NCBI RefSeq assembly: GCF_001557535.2 | Contig: NZ_CP014309.1 | Location: 1 to 64,000 of the forward strand | DNA from: Burkholderia sp. PAMC 26561 | GTDB lineage: Bacteria > Pseudomonadota > Gammaproteobacteria > Burkholderiales > Burkholderiaceae | Reading direction: 5' to 3' | Length of the DNA stretch: 64,000 bases | Shown here: one piece after another, positions 26,215-36,062 of the stretch | How the letters are laid out: each line of letters opens with the position of its first letter | Numbering within the stretch: the first letter of the stretch is position 1 | The notes under the pieces: generated by a model | Databases searched by the model: none | Told to the model about the DNA's origin: nothing | The model's input: only the letters and a program-made list of their open reading frames with translations | Translations under genes and position numbers: made by a program

Positions 26215-26607
26215 TCAGGAAATCAGTTGAACCGCTTTGTTGAGCACTTCAGGATCCACCCGTCCGCTCTCGGACGCAGTCAGATAAACCAACGATATGA
26301 GTCGCGCCTTGACCTCGATAGCCATATTAGGTTTTAACCCATTGATCGCTTCATCGACGCGGGTCAGCACGTCCTGCAGCAATGCGTCGTTGATCGACCC
26401 GTTAGTGCGGCGACCGGTCACGATGTATAAGAGGTCTAGCCCTGCGGCGTCAATCGCAGCCAAATATGACGCGTCTGGCAGACGTGCGCCGGTCTCATAT
26501 GTGAATTGGGTTTTCCGACTCACCCCGGTGATTTCGCACATCCTCCCTTGTGTTAGGCCTTTGCGCTCCCTCTCGCTCAGCAGACGAGCACCGATACTTT
26601 GCGTCAT
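26215..26607 (-). CDS. XRE-family repressor-like protein
   Basis: This 130-aa protein starts at Met MTQSIGARLLSERERKGLTQ. A Cro/CI helix-turn-helix covers residues about 5-60 (RMCEITGVSRKTQFTYETGARLPDASYLAAIDAAGLDLLYIVTGRR). The rest is a short helical tail. It is divergent from the conjugation module that begins at 26897, so it is a candidate regulator of transfer gene expression. The longer upstream reading was rejected for lack of a start signal. Confidence 0.72.
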   Translation of the reverse strand: MTQSIGARLLSERERKGLTQGRMCEITGVSRKTQFTYETGARLPDASYLAAIDAAGLDLLYIVTGRRTNGSINDALLQDVLTRVDEAINGLKPNMAIEVKARLISLVYLTASESGRVDPEVLNKAVQLIS

Positions 26608-26896
26608 AACGTACCTATTATTGACATTGGGTTCAAAACGACCCAGAATGGCCTTAATGGTCCATTCCAACGCTATTATAAGAGGCGGGAAATGCCTCGG
26701 AAGTTTTCGATGAGATTCATGCAGAGGATGAACGACGAAGAGCTTCTACTCATCCGTGGGGATTACAGCGCGACTCGTGGGGGCGCATGCAGCGCCAGCC
26801 CAGTCAAACCTAAGCGAGTATAAGTTGTAGCGGCCGATGAGAGTGCTACCAACACCACCATCGGCCTGACCATTGCAGGACTGTTGAGGAATCGAA

Positions 26897-27526
26897 ATGG
26901 CTAAAACCATTATAGATGAGAACGTTCGTTCACAAAAACTGGATCGCAAGTTCCTTTGGGTTGCGGCGTCTGGCGCCATCTCCATTGCGTCGCCTTCCCC
27001 GGTCTTTGCTGATGACTGGGGCTGCCAAGTGCTGTTGTGCCTCGCCGACCCCCGCGGGCCGGAGACCGAGTCAGAATGCAAGCCCCCCATCGAAAAGCTC
27101 TGGAATGCGCTTGAGCACGGCAAATCATTTCCCACTTGCGACCTGAATAGCAGCGCGGCGAATCTGTCGCCCGATGTCAGGAGCTCGGTGCCCGCGAGTG
27201 CGCGTAATGCTGGGCAAGGCACTGGCGCCCAAAATGTAGGCGCAGGGCCAAACTATTGCAGCCCAAATCTCCTCTTCTGGGGTCCGCCCGAGCAAAGCAT
27301 GCTCACATGCGGCGCGCGTGGAGCGATCAACGTCACCATCGACAACCACATTTTTACGCGCGTGTGGTGGGGTATCAATGGCAAAACGACCGTTACTGAG
27401 TTCTATGGGCAAGGATCGACCACGGTCCCCTATGACCCGGCCTCATCCGCGCAGCAGTTCTTGTCAAAAACAGATGCTCCAGGGTCTGGTAGCGCGACTG
27501 CCGTAGACAGCGGCGGCAACCACTAA
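26897..27526 (+). CDS. Secreted TrbM-like conjugation-associated protein
   Basis: This 209-aa protein has an N-terminal hydrophobic segment ending SPVFA, with cleavage likely before DDWGCQVLLCLADP. The motif WGCxxLLCLxxPxGPxxxxEC with a later FPTCDL resembles TrbM-type proteins that accompany type IV transfer systems. Six or more cysteines suggest disulphides in the periplasm. The C-terminal part is Gly/Ser/Thr-rich. GAGGAATCG precedes the ATG. As the first gene before topB and virB1, it probably opens the transfer operon. The family match was made by eye. Confidence 0.55.
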   Translation: MAKTIIDENVRSQKLDRKFLWVAASGAISIASPSPVFADDWGCQVLLCLADPRGPETESECKPPIEKLWNALEHGKSFPTCDLNSSAANLSPDVRSSVPASARNAGQGTGAQNVGAGPNYCSPNLLFWGPPEQSMLTCGARGAINVTIDNHIFTRVWWGINGKTTVTEFYGQGSTTVPYDPASSAQQFLSKTDAPGSGSATAVDSGGNH

Positions 27527-27650
27527 CTCTACACACTCCGAATCAAACTGCCGTTGTCATCACCAGTAGGCCTGCGGCGGGAATTCAGAGTTGAGAAAAA
27601 GCACTTCAAATTTTCGATGATGCAATTAGTACAACTGAAAGGTATGCAAG

Positions 27651-29762
27651 GTGCGTAGATTGTTCGTTGGTGAAAAGTCATCTCTCGTGCAAGCCGTGGT
27701 CGCAGTCTTGCCGGGCACGCCGCGTCGCGACGGCGTGGTGACCTATATCGGCGACGATGCGTTCGTGCCGCTCGCTGGTCACGCACTCGAGCAGGCCATG
27801 CCAGACGAGTATCTTCCCGATGACCTACCACGCAGCAAGAGCGGTGCAAAGATCTGGCGTTATCAAGACCTTCCGATCGTACCAACTGCCTGGCTGATGG
27901 CTCCCCGTGGTGATTTGGAGCGCAACGTCCGCGCGGTAGAAAAACTTTTGTCCGAGGTCGATCAAGTCGTGCATCTGGGTGACCCGGATGAGGAAGGCCA
28001 GCTTCTTGTAGATGAAGTTCTGATCTATCTAGGTAACACCAAGCCCGTCCTACGGCTGCTCGTCAACGATTACAACCCGGCCAAAGTCCGTCAGGCACTT
28101 GACTCGATGCACAGCAACGAGGCGCCGCAGTTTCGCGCATGGTTCGTGTGGGCACTCGCGCGTTCCCGTTACGACTGGCTCTTCGGTCTGAACTTAACGC
28201 GTGCCGCAACTTTACGCGCTCGTGAACTCGGATTCGACGGCGTATTGACCGTCGGGAGCGTCCAAACCCCGACTCTCATGATCATATATGGACGCGATCG
28301 TGCTATCGAGTCATTCAAGCCGGTCGGCTATTTCACTATCGCGGCGAAGATGCAGCATGAGAACGGCCTGTTTGTCGCGAACTGGAAGGCGCGCGAAGAC
28401 CAAGCCGGTCTAGACGATGCGGGCCGTTTGATCGACGAATCTGTTGCGCGTGCGCTTGTTGTCCGGATGCGAAACCAGCCGGCAGAGATATCAGCGTATG
28501 ACAAGTCGCCCAAGCGAGAGGCGCCGCCGCTGCCTTTGTCCCTGAACGAATTGACGGTGGCCGCATGCGGCAAGTTTGGCTACACGGGTGACGAAGTGTT
28601 GGCCGCGGCGCAAGTGCTGTACGAACGTTACAAAGTCACAAGCTACCCGCGCACGGAGAACCGTTATCTGTCGGAGGCGCAGCACGATGAAGCGCCGACC
28701 ATTCTGGCGTCGGTTAGCCGAAACCTGCGCGGGCTCGGCTCATTGATCAGCTGCGCCGACACGAAACGCAAATCGGCTGCGTTCGACGACAAGAAGATGA
28801 ATGGTGAAGCGCACCACGGCATCGTGCCGACCGTATGCGTAACGGACCTATCCGCGCTGAATGAGATTGAGCGCAACGTCTACGACCTGGTCGTGCGCAG
28901 CTATCTCGCCCAATTCTTCGAGCCCGCCGTATTTATGCAAACACGCATCGAAATTTCATGTGTCAGCGAGCGCTTGACCGCGAACGGCAAGACGCCCGTG
29001 TCCGCCGGCTGGCGTGAGGTCTATGCGCCGCACGAGGAAGCGGCTGTGCAAACGCCGGTCGACGGCGAAACTGAAGATGCCAAACAGACACTCCCGGACA
29101 TGGCGCAGGGCGACCCTGCAACGTGCACGGCATGTGATACCGCGAGCCGAGCAACGAAGCCCCCTTCCCGCTTTGATGAAGCATCGTTGCTGAGCGCCAT
29201 GATTGACCTTCACAAATTCACGACCGATCCGGCGGCTAGAGCGCGTCTGAAAGAGGGAAAAGGCATTGGTACAAGCGCCACACGCGCCGGGATCATCAAG
29301 GACCTGCGCGAGCGTGGTTTCCTCGAGATCGCCAAGGGCACCAAAAACAAGCTGACGTGCAGCGCGAGCGGCCGGGGGTTGCTTACGGCACTGCCCGGCC
29401 CAGTCAAGGATCCAACGATGGCCGGCATGTTCAAAATCGCGCTCGACGCGGTAGCGAGCGGGCAAATCACGTACGACCAGTTCATTGACCGCAACGTCGC
29501 TTTCATTACCAAGGTGATCGCGGGCTTGCGGACCTCGAAGATGAACTTGCCCGTGGCACCCGCACCAGCATGTCCGAAATGTACATCGGGCCGCTTGCGG
29601 CGAATCCCGGGCAATGACGGCCACTTTTGGGGTTGCTCGAACTTCAAGGCGCAGCCCAAGTGCTCCGCGTCCTATCCGGACCGTGACGGCGCACCAGACT
29701 TCACGTCGAAACTGAAACCCAGGAGCAAGGGCTTTGGATTTAAGAAAGTGGGAGCGATGTAA
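27651..29762 (+). CDS. topB: DNA topoisomerase III (type IA), plasmid form
   Basis: This 703-aa protein starts with GTG. The Toprim domain opens RLFVGEKSSL (catalytic Glu) and has the acidic motif HLGDPDEEGQLL near residue 109. The active-site tyrosine is in the YKVTSYPRTENRYL block near residue 332. The C-terminus carries a zinc finger (CPKCTSGRL, then CSNF and CSASYP). Plasmid type IA topoisomerases such as TraE of RP4 decatenate or unwind transferred DNA. It overlaps the next ORF by one base (ATGTAATGG) and lies at the head of the VirB cluster. Confidence 0.9.
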   Translation: MRRLFVGEKSSLVQAVVAVLPGTPRRDGVVTYIGDDAFVPLAGHALEQAMPDEYLPDDLPRSKSGAKIWRYQDLPIVPTAWLMAPRGDLERNVRAVEKLLSEVDQVVHLGDPDEEGQLLVDEVLIYLGNTKPVLRLLVNDYNPAKVRQALDSMHSNEAPQFRAWFVWALARSRYDWLFGLNLTRAATLRARELGFDGVLTVGSVQTPTLMIIYGRDRAIESFKPVGYFTIAAKMQHENGLFVANWKAREDQAGLDDAGRLIDESVARALVVRMRNQPAEISAYDKSPKREAPPLPLSLNELTVAACGKFGYTGDEVLAAAQVLYERYKVTSYPRTENRYLSEAQHDEAPTILASVSRNLRGLGSLISCADTKRKSAAFDDKKMNGEAHHGIVPTVCVTDLSALNEIERNVYDLVVRSYLAQFFEPAVFMQTRIEISCVSERLTANGKTPVSAGWREVYAPHEEAAVQTPVDGETEDAKQTLPDMAQGDPATCTACDTASRATKPPSRFDEASLLSAMIDLHKFTTDPAARARLKEGKGIGTSATRAGIIKDLRERGFLEIAKGTKNKLTCSASGRGLLTALPGPVKDPTMAGMFKIALDAVASGQITYDQFIDRNVAFITKVIAGLRTSKMNLPVAPAPACPKCTSGRLRRIPGNDGHFWGCSNFKAQPKCSASYPDRDGAPDFTSKLKPRSKGFGFKKVGAM

Positions 29763-29968
29763 TGGCTGAGCAACCCAAACAAGATCGCGTGTGGGATTTT
29801 GCGACTGAAGCATACCTGCCGTCGGATGATGAAAAGCCACCAGCCGGGAACACGATGGTTTCGGATTCGGCCCACGTCGGGAAAACGACGTCTTTGAACA
29901 CGCTCCTGAATGCAGAACCAGACCGTCCGGACGAAGATCCGGACGTTGACAGCGAACCCGCGCAATGA
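29762..29968 (+). CDS. Small acidic protein, unknown
   Basis: This 68-aa, strongly acidic protein (MAEQPKQDRVWDFATEAYLP to EPDRPDEDPDVDSEPAQ) is translationally coupled at both ends. Its ATG overlaps the topB stop and its stop overlaps the virB1 start. No family was recognised, but the coupling supports it as a real gene. Confidence 0.55.
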   Translation: MAEQPKQDRVWDFATEAYLPSDDEKPPAGNTMVSDSAHVGKTTSLNTLLNAEPDRPDEDPDVDSEPAQ

Positions 29969-30633
29969 TGCCCGCCGACTTCAATAGCCTCGCGCAGCAA
30001 TGCGCGCCCGGAGTTCATCCGACGACCTTGCAGGCGATTGTTCGCGGCGAGTCGGATTTCAACCCCTTTGCGATCGGTGTCGTAGGAGGTCGCCTCGTGC
30101 GTCAGCCACAGAACCGCGATGAAGCGATGGCCACTGTTGCGGCGCTCGACGCGGGAGGCTGGAACTACAGCATGGGCTTGAGCCAAGTGAATCGCTACAA
30201 CCTCGCGAGGTATGGCATGGACGCGAATGCCGCACTTGACCCTTGCACGAATCTGCGTGCAGGCTCGGCGATCTTGTCGGACTGTTATCGCCGTGCGTCC
30301 GCCCGTATGGGTGCTGGCCAGAACGCGTTGCACGCGGCGCTCAGCTGCTATTACAGCGGGAATTTCAAGCGTGGGTTTGTCCGTGATTCCGGAACATCGA
30401 GCTACGTCCAGCGTGTTGTTTCCTTCGTAGCGTCGACAGACCCAGAAACGGCTAAGGGAGATGTTCGGCCCATTGCTGTCGTGCCAGTCGCTACGCCCGA
30501 GACCGTGCGGCAAACCGTGCCGCGGCTCGACCCTGGTACAGGGACATCGGCAGCGATTGGAACGCCTTCGACATCACGGCGTGCGCAGCCCGAGCATACC
30601 CACCCATCCTGGGACACATTCGGAGATTTTTGA
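29965..30633 (+). CDS. virB1: VirB1-like lytic transglycosylase
   Basis: This 222-aa protein is an SLT-type muramidase that opens the peptidoglycan for the transfer channel. The catalytic glutamate is Glu29 in IVRGESDFNPFAIG, and the fold's other landmarks are YSMGLSQVNRYNL, DPCTNLRAGSAIL and ALSCYYSGN. No signal peptide is visible from either start Met. The C-terminal 70 residues are Pro/Thr-rich, as in many VirB1 proteins. It is the first of the ordered VirB set. Confidence 0.88.
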   Translation: MMPADFNSLAQQCAPGVHPTTLQAIVRGESDFNPFAIGVVGGRLVRQPQNRDEAMATVAALDAGGWNYSMGLSQVNRYNLARYGMDANAALDPCTNLRAGSAILSDCYRRASARMGAGQNALHAALSCYYSGNFKRGFVRDSGTSSYVQRVVSFVASTDPETAKGDVRPIAVVPVATPETVRQTVPRLDPGTGTSAAIGTPSTSRRAQPEHTHPSWDTFGDF

Positions 30634-30694
30634 ACCTTTGATCCAGCACTCTTTTTCTTCACCCCCATCTGAATAGCCTGTTATGAGGACAACT

Positions 30695-31000
30695 ATGAAA
30701 CGTACCAAACTATTATCCCTGCTTGTATCGCCGTTGGTTGGCTTCGCTGTATCGCTGGTCAGCGCGAGCGCGCATGCAGGCGGTCTGACTGCCGGGACCA
30801 GCGCGATCACCAATTTCGAACTTTGGTTCTTTACGATTTGCGGGATCTTGGCGATTTGTTACCTGCTCTGGGTCGGGATTCAGTGCTGGAGCAACAAGGC
30901 CGACTGGGTGCATGACTTTGGTGGCGCCATTGCCAAGGTCGCGGCCGTCGGCTCCGTTCCGGTTCTCGCCGCATGGGCCTGGACCGTTTTCGGATCATGA
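30695..31000 (+). CDS. virB2: VirB2-like major pilin
   Basis: This 101-aa pilin precursor starts at the second ATG (30695), because GAGGA sits just before it. The signal segment LLSLLVSPLVGFAVSLVSASAHA precedes a mature pilin with two membrane helices (FELWFFTICGILAICYLLWVGI and AIAKVAAVGSVPVLAAWAW). The stop overlaps the virB3 ATG. Confidence 0.85.
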   Translation: MKRTKLLSLLVSPLVGFAVSLVSASAHAGGLTAGTSAITNFELWFFTICGILAICYLLWVGIQCWSNKADWVHDFGGAIAKVAAVGSVPVLAAWAWTVFGS

Positions 31001-31425
31001 GCGAAAAAGCCCTGTATTCGTCGTATGCGGGCCTTGGGCGCGTTGCCATGATCAAGGGTGTACCCCTCATGGCCGGCCTGGTCCTTTTCGGGATCAGCGT
31101 CGCCGTTGCCATGGTTGGCGGCTTTGCCTTCGGGCCAGCAGGATTTCTCCTGTTCGTCCCCTGCCTCGCACCCGTGATGTTCATCAAACAGGTGTGTGCG
31201 ACCGATGATCAGGCGCTCAACATCTTATTGCTGGAAGTGCGTTGCTTTCTAGGACGCACGAACGCCCGGATGTTTGGCAACACCTACACGCTCAGTCCGA
31301 TGAAGTACGGCTACCGGCTTGATACGTTCCGCCAGGCATTCGAGCGCATCCCGTCACTCGTTGCCCACGAGCAGTTCCGAGCCGAGCTGTTTCGGAACGG
31401 GCCTCCGCAGCGCAAGGAAAGATGA
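30997..31425 (+). CDS. virB3: VirB3-like inner-membrane protein
   Basis: This 142-aa protein begins MSEKALYSSYAGLGRVAMIKGVPL. It has two hydrophobic helices in the first 75 residues and the VirB3-typical ending RTNARMFGNTYTLSPMKYG. It overlaps virB2 by ATGA and the virB4 start by a few bases. It works with VirB4 at the channel base. Confidence 0.88.
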   Translation: MSEKALYSSYAGLGRVAMIKGVPLMAGLVLFGISVAVAMVGGFAFGPAGFLLFVPCLAPVMFIKQVCATDDQALNILLLEVRCFLGRTNARMFGNTYTLSPMKYGYRLDTFRQAFERIPSLVAHEQFRAELFRNGPPQRKER

Positions 31426-33866
31426 TGTCCATTTACGAAAAAATGAAACGTCAGCCGGCCGTTGAAGACAAGATGCCGAAGATTGGTCACGCCGTCTCCG
31501 AGCAAGTGACGAGTTGCGGCAACGACCGAACCTTGCTCGTTATCCGTCTGCCGGGCATCCCATTCGAATCGGCAACGGACTCCATTCTGGAGAACCGTTT
31601 TGATTCTCTGAACCGTTTCTTGTCATCGCTTGGCGCGACCAAAGGCAATCGGCTGTCGATGACAACGACGCTCAAGCGCCGGCGCATGGCGCACGATCAG
31701 ACGTACGCGTTTCGCTCGTCGTTCATGATGGATTTCAGTGAGCAGTATCTGGCGCGATTCAAGAAGACGGACTATTTCGAAAACACATATTACCTAAGCG
31801 TTGTGCTCAAGCACGACAACCTCAATGAGGGCGTTGCCGAGATCGAAGAGCTTGGGGCGACGATCGTTAAGGCACTCAGCGCGTACGACCCGGAAATATT
31901 GTGCGCTTACGAGCGCAACGGCATGATGTTTTCTGAAACCTTTGAATTCATCGGCGAGCTGATCAATGGCGTCGAGCGTCGGGTGCCAGTGACCGAAATG
32001 CCCGGCTACCAGGCCATACCCAACGCGTGGATGCACTTTGGTTACGACGTTTTGGAGGTGCGCTCCGACAACAACACCAAATACGCTGTCTGCTATGACC
32101 TGAAAGACTTGCCGAAAAGCGGCTGGGGGCAGATGAACTCGCTTCTGACTGTGCCAGTCGAGTTCACCTTGACGCAATCGTTCGGATTTCTGGGCACGCA
32201 TCAGGCGAACGCCAAGATCGAAACACAGATTGGCAAGCTTACGTCAGTGCAAGACAAGGCCGTTCATCAAATTGACGACCTGAGTCACGCGCAGGCCCTA
32301 CTCGCTGCGCGTGAGCTTGCATTCGGTGATTACCATGGTGCGCTCGTGGTGTACGGATCGAGCGCGCAGAAGGCAATCGAAAACGGGACCTACGTTGCCG
32401 CGCAGTCGCTCAATGAATGCGGCGTGAGCTGGATGCCTGCGACTTTGTCGGCACCGGTGACCTATTTTAGTCAAGTTCCCGGGGCGACCAAAAAGCCGCG
32501 ACCCAGTCCGCGGTCTACGCGCACGCTGGCGTCGACGTCCTCCATGCACAACTACTCGACCGGCAAGGCACGAGGCAATCCGATCGGCGACGGTACTGCG
32601 GTCATGCCGCTTTCGACCATCGGCAAAGGTCGATTTGACTTCAATTTCCATGCGTCGCTGCCTGATCAAGACAACACCGGCGAGAAATTCGCAGGTCACA
32701 CCCTGATCCTCGGTGCGACCGGCACAGGTAAGACCACGCTGCAGCTGTCGCTCGTCGGTTTTCTCGAGCGGTTCGATCCGAAGATCTTCGCCCTTGACCT
32801 CGACCGAGGCATGGAGATCTTTATTCGTAACTTAGGCGGTGTGTATCTGCCGTTGAAGGCCGGTGTCGAAACGGGGCTTGCGCCTTTTGAACTGCCGCCC
32901 ACCGAAGCGAACCTGCAGTTCCTGTACAGCTTGGTGAGGTCGTGCGGGCGTGACGCGGCCGGACAGATTAATGACGCCGATGCGGTCAAAGTCAAGAACG
33001 CGGTCGACGCCATCTATGCGATCGAGCGGGTCGAAGATCGCGTGTTCAGCCGTCTGCTCGAAAACATTGCGGATGACGGCACGCCCAATTCGCTCTGGAC
33101 GCGGCTGTCGAAGTGGTGCCATGCGGCCGGCGGCGAATTCGCGTGGGCGCTCGACAACGTGCCGAACACGATGATCGACGTGACGAAGCAGCACCGCATC
33201 GGCTTTGATGTCACCGACTTCCTGCAAAAAAACTACCAGCCAACTGAGCCGGTCCTTGCCTACCTCTTCTACCTCAAAAAGCTGATGCAGGAGAACGGCG
33301 GCCTGCTGGTGACGATCGTCGAAGAATTCTGGTTGCCAGCGCAGTACCCCGTGACGCAAGAGTTAATTTTAAAGTCGCTCAAGACGGGTCGAAAGATTGA
33401 AGAGTTTGTGCTGCTTGTATCGCAGTCGCCGGAAGATGCCATTGCGAGCCCGATCTTTGCCGCAATTCAACAGCAGACGGCCACCAAGATCTATCTGCCG
33501 AATCCGGACGCGCGTTTCGAGGCTTACGAGGTGTGCAACATGAACCGAAAGGAGTTCGACGTCCTCAAGAGCCTCGACAAGGAATCGCGGACGTTTCTCA
33601 TCAAACAGAGTAATCAATCAGTCTTCGCCACGCTTGACCTATACGGCATGTCAGACGCGCTTGCAGTTCTCTCCGGCACAACAGACAACATCCCAATTTG
33701 GGACGAAGTATGGGCGGAATATGGGCCTGATATCGACAAGTGTATGGCGGTCTTTCAATCACGGCGCAAGGGCAAGAAGAAGGCTGCCAGGTTCGATCGG
33801 CATGCCATAGACCCCTCGCATGGCCCGACCTATGCAGCGAGTCTTGAAGAGGGAGCAACATCATGA
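31422..33866 (+). CDS. virB4: VirB4-like transport ATPase
   Basis: In this 814-aa protein the N-terminal half is the VirB4 domain (FRSSFMMDFSEQYLARFKK). The Walker A motif GATGTGKTTLQLSL lies near residue 431 and the Walker B segment LVTIVEEFW near 628, with the usual SQSPEDAI sequence after it. It powers pilus assembly and substrate transfer at the cytoplasmic membrane. Either of two adjacent ATGs could be used. The length and domain order are normal for the family. Confidence 0.93.
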   Translation: MMSIYEKMKRQPAVEDKMPKIGHAVSEQVTSCGNDRTLLVIRLPGIPFESATDSILENRFDSLNRFLSSLGATKGNRLSMTTTLKRRRMAHDQTYAFRSSFMMDFSEQYLARFKKTDYFENTYYLSVVLKHDNLNEGVAEIEELGATIVKALSAYDPEILCAYERNGMMFSETFEFIGELINGVERRVPVTEMPGYQAIPNAWMHFGYDVLEVRSDNNTKYAVCYDLKDLPKSGWGQMNSLLTVPVEFTLTQSFGFLGTHQANAKIETQIGKLTSVQDKAVHQIDDLSHAQALLAARELAFGDYHGALVVYGSSAQKAIENGTYVAAQSLNECGVSWMPATLSAPVTYFSQVPGATKKPRPSPRSTRTLASTSSMHNYSTGKARGNPIGDGTAVMPLSTIGKGRFDFNFHASLPDQDNTGEKFAGHTLILGATGTGKTTLQLSLVGFLERFDPKIFALDLDRGMEIFIRNLGGVYLPLKAGVETGLAPFELPPTEANLQFLYSLVRSCGRDAAGQINDADAVKVKNAVDAIYAIERVEDRVFSRLLENIADDGTPNSLWTRLSKWCHAAGGEFAWALDNVPNTMIDVTKQHRIGFDVTDFLQKNYQPTEPVLAYLFYLKKLMQENGGLLVTIVEEFWLPAQYPVTQELILKSLKTGRKIEEFVLLVSQSPEDAIASPIFAAIQQQTATKIYLPNPDARFEAYEVCNMNRKEFDVLKSLDKESRTFLIKQSNQSVFATLDLYGMSDALAVLSGTTDNIPIWDEVWAEYGPDIDKCMAVFQSRRKGKKKAARFDRHAIDPSHGPTYAASLEEGATS

Positions 33867-34807
33867 GCGTTGCGCCGATCAATGTCGCCATTTTCCAGCC
33901 CCTCATGACCATGTTCGACACGACCGTCAACCAGACGATCATGACGGGCTCTGCCAACCTGATCACGTTGATCAGCCCTTTGGTCGCGGCTGGCCTCGGC
34001 GTCTACATGTTGTTGATCATGACCTCCTACTGGCGTGGTGCGACGGACCAGCCGGTGATCGACTTCTTCATGCGGTTCGCTGCATGGGGACTCATCATCA
34101 CCGCCGGGATGAACATCCAGTACTACACCGAGTATGTGGTGCCATTCTTCAATGGCGTCGGCGACGACATCGCTCAGGCGCTGACGAATAGCCCCTCGAC
34201 AGGTACGGCCCTGGACACCTTGCTGTCGTCTTATCTCACCGCGATCAACAACCTGTTTGCGCCTTTGAGCCCGTTCAACGTTGGTGGCTACGTTGCTTCC
34301 TGCGCCAACGCGTTACTGATCATATTGGTCGCCCTCCCCTTTCTCGCGCTTGCGGCCGCCTATCTGATTCTTGCGAAGTTCGCGCTTGGGCTGTTGCTTG
34401 CTTTGGGACCGATGTTCATCGCGGCGGCGCTCTTTCCTGCAACGCGCAAGTTCTTTGAAGCATGGACCGCGCAATGCCTCAATTACGCGTTCTTGACAGC
34501 GCTCTTTGCGGCGGCCGGCGCCATTGAGGTCAAGTTCGCAACCGCGAGCGTACCAGCGGGGTCCCTGACGGACATTCCTACCACGGCCAAGCTTGCCATG
34601 ATGGGGATCACGTTCATCGTCGTATCGCTGAACTTGCCTGCGCTGGCCTCTGCACTGGCGGGTGGTGTCGGAATCTCGGCGATGGCACAACACGCCGGCG
34701 GCCCGGCCAGGTTCGCCGGAAAGAGTGTTGGAAAAGGCATCAGCTCGGGATACAGGGCTGCGAAGCAGCTGACAGGCCGTGCTGCCGGCGGATCGATCGA
34801 CGGGTAA
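33863..34807 (+). CDS. virB6: VirB6-like polytopic channel protein
   Basis: In this 314-aa protein at least five hydrophobic segments are visible (GLGVYMLLIMTSYW, AAWGLIITAGMNIQ, ALLIILVALPFLALAAAYLILAKFALGLLLALGPMF and others). The LAxGPMFIAAALFPATRKFFEAW stretch is typical of TrbL/VirB6. It overlaps virB4 by ATGA. It comes before virB5, the reverse of the classical Agrobacterium order. Confidence 0.87.
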   Translation: MSVAPINVAIFQPLMTMFDTTVNQTIMTGSANLITLISPLVAAGLGVYMLLIMTSYWRGATDQPVIDFFMRFAAWGLIITAGMNIQYYTEYVVPFFNGVGDDIAQALTNSPSTGTALDTLLSSYLTAINNLFAPLSPFNVGGYVASCANALLIILVALPFLALAAAYLILAKFALGLLLALGPMFIAAALFPATRKFFEAWTAQCLNYAFLTALFAAAGAIEVKFATASVPAGSLTDIPTTAKLAMMGITFIVVSLNLPALASALAGGVGISAMAQHAGGPARFAGKSVGKGISSGYRAAKQLTGRAAGGSIDG

Positions 34808-34825
34808 TTCATTTCAGGGGTATTC

Positions 34826-35509
34826 ATGCTTATACACATCGAAACTCGAACTAGTAAATTCCGGCAGATGGTGACGCTCGTCGGTTGCGTCCTTGCTATC
34901 GAGGGACAATTTGCTCCCGCGCATGCACAGGGTATCCCTGTCATCAGCACAAGCGAACTTGCGCAAGACCTGCTTATGGCGAAAAACCTTCAATCGCAGC
35001 TTGTCACCATGACGGATCAATACCACGCACTGACTGGAAATCGTGGTTTCGGGCAGATCCTGAACAACCCGTCATTGACGAGCTATTTGCCTTCCCAGTG
35101 GCAATCGGTTTATAGCCAGGTCAAGTCCGGTCAATTGCAAGGGTTAAGCAGCGCCGCGCAGCTGATCGAAAGCCAGGAAGCTATGACCGCAACCACACCT
35201 TCTCAGCAGCGTTACAACGACACGCTCGCGACCAACAAAGCGATGGCAACGCAGGCCTATCAGGCGTCGGCCGACCGCCTGCAGAACATCCAGAACCTGA
35301 TGCAGCAGTCTGACCTGACGCAGGACCCTGCGGCGAAGGCTGATTTGCAAAATCGGTTGCTTAGTGAAAACGCAATGATCCAGAACGAACAGACCAAGCT
35401 CAACCTGGTGGGTCAGCTGCAGCAGGCTGAAGAAAAGCTCGCGGAAAAACAGGACGCCGACACCTTCAAGAACACGCTGATGGGAAGCGCCTCGCAAGCG
35501 CCGCAGTAG
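34826..35509 (+). CDS. virB5: VirB5-like minor pilus protein
   Basis: This 227-aa protein has an N-terminal signal-like region ending APAHA, followed by an almost entirely helical periplasmic protein rich in Gln (LQSQLVTMTDQYHALTGNRGFGQI, then LQNRLLSENAMIQNEQTKLNLVGQLQQAEEK). This matches VirB5, the pilus-tip adhesin. It is 18 bases after virB6. Confidence 0.82.
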   Translation: MLIHIETRTSKFRQMVTLVGCVLAIEGQFAPAHAQGIPVISTSELAQDLLMAKNLQSQLVTMTDQYHALTGNRGFGQILNNPSLTSYLPSQWQSVYSQVKSGQLQGLSSAAQLIESQEAMTATTPSQQRYNDTLATNKAMATQAYQASADRLQNIQNLMQQSDLTQDPAAKADLQNRLLSENAMIQNEQTKLNLVGQLQQAEEKLAEKQDADTFKNTLMGSASQAPQ

Positions 35510-35568
35510 TCACGACGCGCGGCTAACGACAAGACGTCGGCTGCGCCTAACACTTTGAAGGAACAAAA

Positions 35569-35889
35569 ATGAAAAAGCTTTTTATCGCAGCGCTCTTTCC
35601 ACTGTTGATCTCCGCGTGCGGGAAGTCTTCGGGTGAGGAGTACCTCGGCCACTGGACGAAAGTCGCTGGGCAAGGCCCCGATCTGACGATCGAAAAGCAC
35701 GGAGACGTATTCATTATCAAAGAGCCTAGCGTTTTGATGGCCGGGCAATTCGATCAATTCACCGCTGACATGGTTGGCGATCGCTTGGTGCTACACGCAG
35801 GCGTAGGCGGAGAAATTCCTGTGGTGATCGACAAGTCGACAGGCCATCTATTACTTGCGGGCGAAGAGCTGCAGCGCGGTGGAGAGTAA
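35569..35889 (+). CDS. Small lipoprotein, entry-exclusion candidate
   Basis: The 106-aa product has a lipoprotein signal, KKLFIAALFPLLISAC, with Cys17 as the lipidated residue. A compact beta-rich domain follows (EYLGHWTKVAGQGPDLTIEKHGDVFIIKEP). In pKM101 a small Eex lipoprotein gene lies next to the VirB5 homologue, and the position here is the same. The exclusion role is inferred from that placement. Confidence 0.7.
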   Translation: MKKLFIAALFPLLISACGKSSGEEYLGHWTKVAGQGPDLTIEKHGDVFIIKEPSVLMAGQFDQFTADMVGDRLVLHAGVGGEIPVVIDKSTGHLLLAGEELQRGGE

Positions 35890-36062
35890 GACGTTTTCTA
35901 TTGCCTGTATGCAGGGCGGTGACGTAAGTCGCCTGCCTCGCGATAAATGATATTCAAGTCGCTTAAGGAGATTGAGATGAATGTATCTGGCCGCTTAGCT
36001 GGACCAACATGCCTCACGTGTCGAACGGCCGCACCGGCGCCTCGCAATGTCGGGGCTGACCA

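Noticed and set aside
28956..29984. Long leftward open frame of 342 codons opposite topB
   Set aside because: It lies antisense to a gene with clear catalytic motifs, has Arg/Cys-rich composition and no family resemblance. It is a high-GC shadow.
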